From assembly GCF_001435585.1 (NCBI RefSeq), contig NZ_AZEC01000014.1, positions 1-42,961 of the forward strand: 42,961 nt of DNA, written 5' to 3'. How positions within the stretch are numbered: the stretch's first letter is position 1; each line of letters opens with the position of its first letter. Position numbers and translations under genes: made by a program. The notes under the pieces are model-generated. The model was given only the letters and a program-made list of their open reading frames with translations. It did no database searches and was not told where the DNA came from. Source of the DNA: Schleiferilactobacillus perolens DSM 12744 (GTDB taxonomy: Bacteria > Bacillota > Bacilli > Lactobacillales > Lactobacillaceae). Below, one piece after another: positions 38,037 through 42,961 of the stretch.

Positions 38037-38963
38037 TTAATACTTTCGAAGATACACCCGATCAATCCGATGATGCGCAGTCTTATGCAAGATCAGATCC
38101 GCACGGGATCGTGTGGGCAAAATGTATTCCTGCAAGTTCTTCAAGTTGACATCGTGCCACACTCGCCGGGCCATGGCGAATGCGTCCGCGCGATTGCCAA
38201 TGGCGTATTGATAGTAATAATCGTCGGGATCGGTAAACGCCGTATCCAGGAGCGCGCCGAACCGATCCAAGTACCATTCTTCAATCAGCGCTGGGTCGGC
38301 ATCCACGTAAACAGAAAAGTCGAAGAAGTCGCTGACATAAATTTGCGAATTGCTAGGCAGTTGCAGGACATTGATCCCTTCAACAATCAAAATGTCCGGG
38401 CGCTCCAAATGAATAAACTGGTCCCGCAGCACATCGTATGTCTGGTGATCATACATCGGCACCGGCACATCCGCCGCCCCCGCTTTGACCGCGTTCAGCA
38501 TACTCAACAGCCGCGGCATGTCGTAGCTTTCTGGGAATCCTTTGCGATCCAGAATTCCCCGCCGTGTCAGTTCCGCATTCGGGTACAAAAAGCCGTCCGT
38601 CGTAATGGACTCAATGCGCAGATTGGGATATGCCCGTTTTAGGAGTAAATTAAGCAGCCGCGCGGTGGTGCTTTTTCCCACTGCCACTGATCCGGCAATG
38701 CCAATGATAAAGGGTGACGGTCCCACCCGTTGGTCTAGAAAATGGGCCAACGTCTGCCGTTTTTGCCGAAAGCTCTTGAAATATAAGTATACCAACCGGC
38801 GCAGCGGCCAATAGATTTCGCGCACATCCGTCAAGGAAATCTTATCGTGAAACGCCTTGACCGACTGCAAGTCCGCATCTGAAATCTCGGCTTCCTTCGT
38901 GTGCCCATGGAGCGCTTGCCATTTATCTCGATTAAACACGTAATAGTTCCGTGTGACTGCCAC
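38037..38963 (-). CDS. coaA: pantothenate kinase (type I)
   Basis: A 308-residue host enzyme that phosphorylates pantothenate with ATP, the first step of coenzyme A synthesis. Walker A is GIAGSVAVGKSTTARLL. Other marks of the family are TTDGFLYPNAELTRRGILDRKGFPESYD and YDVLRDQFIHLERPDILIVEGINVLQ. The GTG at 38963 with AGGTGGGTG upstream gives the usual length and N-terminus; a GTG 12 bases earlier is possible. Followed by guaA about 100 bp downstream. Confidence 0.92.
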   Translation of the reverse strand: MAVTRNYYVFNRDKWQALHGHTKEAEISDADLQSVKAFHDKISLTDVREIYWPLRRLVYLYFKSFRQKRQTLAHFLDQRVGPSPFIIGIAGSVAVGKSTTARLLNLLLKRAYPNLRIESITTDGFLYPNAELTRRGILDRKGFPESYDMPRLLSMLNAVKAGAADVPVPMYDHQTYDVLRDQFIHLERPDILIVEGINVLQLPSNSQIYVSDFFDFSVYVDADPALIEEWYLDRFGALLDTAFTDPDDYYYQYAIGNRADAFAMARRVWHDVNLKNLQEYILPTRSRADLILHKTAHHRIDRVYLRKY

Positions 38964-39099
38964 AAAATCACCCACCTAAAAATATCTACGCCCACTAGTG
39001 TAACCGAGTTGGCCGGCTTTCTCCATAAAAATAGCCGTCAACGCATTGCTGGCGGCCGATAAGTATTTATTTACCAAATCCGGTGCGAAATTCAGATGC

Positions 39100-39297
39100 T
39101 CAATTCTGGGTCAACGGTACAACTTCCCAGCGTGAAGAATGGGTGAAATAATCTTTCCCAAACTTCTCTGCCTCTTGACTGCTGTTGAACTTCTTGGCGT
39201 CATTAGGAAAACGGTGCAGTCCATAGCGGAACTTATCGTGGTCCGGGCTGCCCAAGTACATGACACGATTGTTGACTTTGATACCGATAGCGAACAT
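39100..39297 (-). CDS. hypothetical host protein (65 aa)
   Basis: ATG at 39297 with AAGGAGTGAG upstream, and a TATAAT -10 box about 45 bp before it (39341-39346). The product (MFAIGIKVNNRVMYLGSPD, FPNDAKKFNSSQEAEKFG, SSRWEVVPL) looks like a small alpha-beta domain. I do not recognise the family. The 120 bp between its stop and coaA hold nothing I can name. Confidence 0.65.
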   Translation of the reverse strand: MFAIGIKVNNRVMYLGSPDHDKFRYGLHRFPNDAKKFNSSQEAEKFGKDYFTHSSRWEVVPLTQN

Positions 39298-39424
39298 CGA
39301 TTTCTCACTCCTTACTCAATTTGTCTTTCTTGACACCTTTATTATACTGCGAAAACGCTCCCACATTCCAGTGCTAGGCCTATGGTGTAATATTGAGTTA
39401 AGGAAAAAGAAAGGTTGTGTTCGA

Positions 39425-39991
39425 ATGACTGCACAATTGATTTTGTTGGGGGATTCGATTTTTGCTGGGTGGCGCAATGGCCAGATCTCTAGCTTATTAA
39501 AGGACCGCCTGGCTGGTCGGCTGCCCCGTTATCAAATCACGCTGGCGGCTGTGCCCGGGGAAACCACGGATGATGCTTTGAACCGGGTCACCCAGGACAC
39601 GGCCAACGGCGACGATGACATCGTGGTGATTGGCTATGGCGCCAACGACGCATCCAGCACCAATCAAATCACCGCAGACGACTTTTACGACAACTTGCGG
39701 ACGATGATTGAAATTATTGGACCGGACCACGTCATTTTACTCACGCCGCCCTATGCGGATGCGGCGAAAACCCAGGACCGGACGAAGAATAGCGTGGCGG
39801 CCTTTACGCAAGCGGCTAGAGAAGTCGCCGACAAGGAGAGTATCTTGCTTGTGGACCTGCATCAAGCGATGGTCACTAGCCCCGATTCACAGGCGCTTTT
39901 GGCAGCAGATGGTCAGCATTTCACCGATCTCGGATACGACTTGCTGGCGGATCTCATTGTCAGCAGTGTCCATGCAATGGAGAACCGATAA
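39425..39991 (+). CDS. SGNH/GDSL-type esterase
   Basis: A 188-residue hydrolase. Block I is LLGDSIFAGW with the Ser nucleophile, block III GYGANDASS holds the Asn, and block V DGQHFTDLGYDLL has the Asp-His pair. No signal peptide is seen, so it is probably cytoplasmic. ATG at 39425 follows AAAGG by 10 nt; the frame is open further upstream, but those residues overlap the promoter region of the divergent 65-aa gene. Substrate unknown (acyl esters or deacylation of small metabolites in related enzymes). Confidence 0.87.
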   Translation: MTAQLILLGDSIFAGWRNGQISSLLKDRLAGRLPRYQITLAAVPGETTDDALNRVTQDTANGDDDIVVIGYGANDASSTNQITADDFYDNLRTMIEIIGPDHVILLTPPYADAAKTQDRTKNSVAAFTQAAREVADKESILLVDLHQAMVTSPDSQALLAADGQHFTDLGYDLLADLIVSSVHAMENR

Positions 39992-39993
39992 TC

Positions 39994-40034
39994 AAAAAAG
40001 CGATCTCCCAAAGTTTAGGGGGATTGCTTTTTTT
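39994..40034. terminator. bidirectional intrinsic terminator
   Basis: AAAAAAGCGATCTCCC pairs with GGGGGATTGCTTTTTT around a short loop, with A and T runs at the ends. It lies between the convergent esterase and HelD genes. Confidence 0.88.
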
Positions 40035-40045
40035 CGATGCAGAAT

Positions 40046-42340
40046 CTACTCTTGTTGGTACAATGCCGCCGGCACCGCCGCCAAGATCGGTGACAACTCC
40101 GGACTGGCCACAATTGTCAGTCGGTGCATCGCCCGAGACGTGATGGTGTACACCAATTGGCGATCGTCGTCGCTGCCATAGTTGGCCGCATTGGCCTGCC
40201 ACATGACGACGGCGTCAAATTCCAGCCCCTTCGCCAGGAACGACGGCACAATGATCACACCTGGTGCCAGTCGTTGATTTTCAGACTTGATCAACGTGCT
40301 GGCCACGCCGGCGTCTTTTAACTGGTCCGCTAACTGCTCGCTATCGGCCAAAGTTCGGGTAATGATTGCCGTGGTCAAATGATCCGCATCGTTAGTTTGA
40401 ATCTGCTTTTCCAATCGCGCCAACAACTGCTTTGTATCCTGTCCCACATAGACATTTGGCAAGTCGCCATCCCGATCGAAGGCGTCAATTCGCTGCCCAT
40501 TGATCAGCAACGCCTTTGTAAAGTTCGTGATCTGTTTAGTCGACCGATAACTCTTCGTCAACTGCACCACACTGGTCTTATCCGGGTCAAACAGCGTAGA
40601 CACTTCCGCCAGCAAATCACCGTTACTTTGCTTGGTGAAAATGGCCTGGTTCAAGTCCCCCAGCATGGTGAAGCGGGCCCGCGCAAAGCGATCTCGCAAA
40701 TAAGCCAACTGGTAAGCCGTGTAATCCTGGATTTCATCAATGAAGACGAACCGCATATGCCGATCGGTGTGCCGCCCGGTCATCAGATCATAGAGATACA
40801 AGAATGGTGTCACGTCATCCGCATCGATTTTTTTATCACTCAAAGTCGCCCGCACTTGCTCCACGTGGGCATCCCACATCGCCGGGGTCACCTGCCACTT
40901 GGTCAAGTCGACCAATTCTGGGACGGCCTTCAGGAACGCAATATACTGCATGCGAATGTTGAAGAAATGATTCCGCTGTACGGCCCGATAAATCTTTTGG
41001 AACTCATTAGTCACAATCTGCCGCGCCAAGAATTTAAATTCGGCGTCGGAGTTTTCAAACTCTTGGTCCACCGTCTTGTATAATCGTTGCAGCGCTTCTT
41101 TATCCAGGTCTTGGACCGCTTGTTGCACCCAATCCGTCTTGGTCTCTGCATCAATCCGATGATTCAAGCTGTTGATCAATCGTTCCTTGGTCGCATCCAG
41201 CCGGTTCATTAGTTTGTAGTTCTGATTGTAGCTGTAATAGATTTCAGAAATGCGGTTCCGGGAGAAGAACGGCTTGCCGTGGAACTTAATCGTGTGGAAA
41301 TGCATCCCGCCGCGGTTGAGTGTGTCCGCATACCGCTTGGTCGCTTCAAACATATTCAGACTTTGCATCATCTGCTGGATCTTCTTCTCATCCGGATCCA
41401 GTTGAACTTCAAACTGATTCCGTAAAGATTCCGCTGAAAGGTTGGGCAGCCGGCGATTAGTATATTGCTGGTAAGTCATTTGCACCATGTTTTGTTCGCC
41501 CAATTCCGGCAACACATTTTCAATATAATCATTGAACAACTGGTTGGGTGAGAACATGATGACTTGGCTGGAGGTCAAATTGCCCCGATATCGATACAGT
41601 AAGTAAGCCACCCGTTGAAGGATGGCGGAAGTTTTACCACTACCCGCTGCCCCTTGAACAAAGAGCAGATCGGACTTTGTATCGCGAATGATCTTATTTT
41701 GTTCCCGCTGAATCGTGGTGACGATGGACTTCATTTGCGTGCTGGACTTTTCACCCAACACTTCCAGCAGCATCGAATCGCCAATTGTTTCAGTCGTGTC
41801 GAACATGTTGACGATCTGGCTGTCTTTGATGATGAATTGACGCTTGAGGTCCACATCAACGGATTGTTCACCGTCTGGCGTTTGATAGGTCACATGGCCT
41901 AAACCGCCATCGTAATAGATAGAAGAAATCGGCGCGCGCCAGTCATAAATCAGGAAGTGATCGTTGCGATCAGAAAATGAACCCAAGCCAATGTAGATGG
42001 TTTCCTTGCGCGGTTCACCGGATTCTTTAAAATCCACCCGAGCAAAATAAGGGGCTTTTTGCAGCCGCTCCACGGTTTTGAGCTGGGTTGAGGAATTACG
42101 CCAAGCATTATCCCGCTCCTGCAGCATTTGCTGCTGTTGACGAATATTAATGGCAGTTTCCATGTTGGTCGTGTCACTGCCGAAAGACAGGTGCACATCA
42201 TCGCTGAAGTGTTCGTCTATATTCTTTTCTTCGGCCTTGGCGCGATTGATTTGTTTGGTCAGCTTCTTTTCAGCTGTGTCCAGTTTTTCAAGAACGGTAT
42301 CCAGATGATGTTGTTCCGCTGTTTGATCGTTTTGTGCCAT
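40046..42340 (-). CDS. helD: HelD-type UvrD/Rep-like helicase (RNA polymerase recycling factor)
   Basis: A 764-residue superfamily I ATPase. The N-terminal ~70 residues form a coiled coil (HHLDTVLEKLDTAEKKLTKQINRAKAEEKN) that in HelD reaches into RNA polymerase. The HelD-type block with RVDFKESGEPRKETIYIGLG and YDWRAPISSIYYD follows. Walker A is GAAGSGKTSAILQR near residue 230, motif II is FVFIDEIQDYT near 530, and motif IV-VI parts follow (TKSYRST, FLAKGLEFDAVVMW, TITSRAMHRL). HelD proteins free stalled or post-termination RNA polymerase from DNA. Host gene. Confidence 0.88.
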   Translation of the reverse strand: MAQNDQTAEQHHLDTVLEKLDTAEKKLTKQINRAKAEEKNIDEHFSDDVHLSFGSDTTNMETAINIRQQQQMLQERDNAWRNSSTQLKTVERLQKAPYFARVDFKESGEPRKETIYIGLGSFSDRNDHFLIYDWRAPISSIYYDGGLGHVTYQTPDGEQSVDVDLKRQFIIKDSQIVNMFDTTETIGDSMLLEVLGEKSSTQMKSIVTTIQREQNKIIRDTKSDLLFVQGAAGSGKTSAILQRVAYLLYRYRGNLTSSQVIMFSPNQLFNDYIENVLPELGEQNMVQMTYQQYTNRRLPNLSAESLRNQFEVQLDPDEKKIQQMMQSLNMFEATKRYADTLNRGGMHFHTIKFHGKPFFSRNRISEIYYSYNQNYKLMNRLDATKERLINSLNHRIDAETKTDWVQQAVQDLDKEALQRLYKTVDQEFENSDAEFKFLARQIVTNEFQKIYRAVQRNHFFNIRMQYIAFLKAVPELVDLTKWQVTPAMWDAHVEQVRATLSDKKIDADDVTPFLYLYDLMTGRHTDRHMRFVFIDEIQDYTAYQLAYLRDRFARARFTMLGDLNQAIFTKQSNGDLLAEVSTLFDPDKTSVVQLTKSYRSTKQITNFTKALLINGQRIDAFDRDGDLPNVYVGQDTKQLLARLEKQIQTNDADHLTTAIITRTLADSEQLADQLKDAGVASTLIKSENQRLAPGVIIVPSFLAKGLEFDAVVMWQANAANYGSDDDRQLVYTITSRAMHRLTIVASPELSPILAAVPAALYQQE

Positions 42341-42397
42341 TTAAACCTCAATCCTTTCAGCCCGACGATGATGTTCAGAGTCTGCCGTGATAATTAG

Positions 42398-42568
42398 TTA
42401 GCGCTGTTTGCGGTTGCGTAATAATTCCAGCGCCCACGGCCACCAGAACGTGACGATGTAACCGACGGCGAGTCCGGTAATAGTCCAAAGGGCATAGTGT
42501 CGCGTGATAATCCCAATGATCAACCCCACCAGGGTGGTGCCCCCTAATACCAGTGATTTTTTGTTCAA
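42398..42568 (-). CDS. small host membrane protein (56 aa)
   Basis: TTG start at 42568 with GGGGG 7 nt upstream. Product begins MNKKSLVLGGTTLVGLIIGI, continues ITRHYALWTITGLAVGYIVT and ends FWWPWALELLRNRKQR. Two hydrophobic segments with a short loop and a basic tail suggest a two-span inner membrane protein. It lies ~57 bp upstream of helD and on the same strand. Family not recognised. Confidence 0.68.
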   Translation of the reverse strand: MNKKSLVLGGTTLVGLIIGIITRHYALWTITGLAVGYIVTFWWPWALELLRNRKQR

Positions 42569-42664
42569 CAAATTGCCCCCTCGGCGAGAAATATAGACTG
42601 CCCCAATAATTGATAAAACTGAATAAATAGTTTAGCAGATATTGCTGTGGTTTACAAATGCAGA

Positions 42665-42776
42665 GGGCGGAGCCGACCGGTTAGGGGCGTACGCAGAAGG
42701 CAGGGCAGGCAGAAAACCCGGGCTTAGGTTTTATGTCTGCCCTGCCTTCTGCGCTAGCCCCTGGTCGGCGGAGCCC
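42665..42776. repeat. 112-bp imperfect palindrome
   Basis: Nested complementary pieces: CCGACC/GGTCGG, AGGGGC/GCCCCT and the 16-bp arms at 42693-42708 and 42737-42752 (GCAGAAGGCAGGGCAG and its exact complement), plus GAAAACC/GGTTTT near the loop. It lies in an intergenic region with no gene. Confidence 0.85.
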
Positions 42777-42827
42777 GTTTACACAAATAAATCGGTTCAG
42801 CAGCCGTGCCAATGCTCCGCAAGCTGC

Positions 42828-42958
42828 GGGTGAATGGGGCTGGAACGCTATGACGGCGGTTTGAGCCCGCTGAGAGGCGCGGTCTCAAACACGCCTAACA
42901 TCATCAGTGGCCAAGACCGGGCCACTGTGATGTTTCCACAGCTGAGCCCCATTCACCC
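42828..42958. repeat. 131-bp branched palindromic element at the right edge
   Basis: Exact 14-bp outer arms GGGTGAATGGGGCT/AGCCCCATTCACCC enclose two further hairpins. One has GGCG-GTTTGAG/CTCAAAC-A-CGCC (42855-42895) and the other 14-15-bp arms ACATCATCAGTGGCC/GGCCACTGTGATGT (42898-42933). The whole can fold as a three-way cruciform. No open frame fits it. Confidence 0.82.
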
Positions 42959-42961
42959 TCC

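Overview
The window is mostly one temperate siphophage (prophage) in the chromosome of a mid-GC lactic acid bacterium of the family Lactobacillaceae. The grounds are the host genes on the right (guaA, coaA, a HelD-type helicase), the strong Shine-Dalgarno sites with frequent TTG/GTG starts, and phage families typical of lactobacilli (BppU, ArpU, DUF1642-like, YopX, Minor_capsid 1/2/3). Species is not assigned. The left end, with the lysis cassette and left attachment site, lies outside the window.

Layout. Positions 1-21210, read right to left on the minus strand, are the late structural module: terminase, portal, minor capsid, scaffold, major capsid, connectors, major tail protein, tail chaperones, tape measure, distal tail protein, Tal, BppU-collagen fibre and a partial fibre gene. 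Positions 21211-23870 hold a ParB/DNA methylase pair split by a G7 frameshift and two runs of structured, tRNA-derived RNA. Positions 23874-33602 are the early lytic operon, also minus strand: Cro-like protein, antirepressor, DNA-binding proteins, RecT and exonuclease, DnaD-type replication protein, RusA, many small accessory genes, and ArpU. Positions 33701-36242, plus strand, are the lysogeny module: CI-like repressor, ImmA-like peptidase, membrane protein, integrase. The integrase gene stops 143 bp from the 3' end of guaA, so guaA is the probable integration target. Positions 36386-42961 are host.

Regulation. Divergent promoters between the two HTH regulators carry three near-identical 15-bp operators. 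At the end of the early operon, 11-bp direct repeats and a -10 box without a -35 form a candidate ArpU-dependent late promoter. It would transcribe first a roughly 1.15-kb, mostly non-coding tract ending at an intrinsic terminator. In this tract, tRNAs or tRNA-like acceptor/T-arm hairpins are followed within 0-6 nt by elements closed by the same GCCCAC/GTGGGC stem. It resembles in setting, though it is not proven to be, the giant phage RNAs GOLLD and ROOL.

Other notable points are a canonical CCCAAAA -1 frameshift site that adds an Ig-like domain to the major tail protein, a candidate plus-strand small RNA in the early operon, 12-bp iterons inside the replication gene, and a large branched palindrome at the right edge. 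Several small genes given here (46, 52, 40, 58 and 56 residues) were found by reading the sequence around strong ribosome binding sites.
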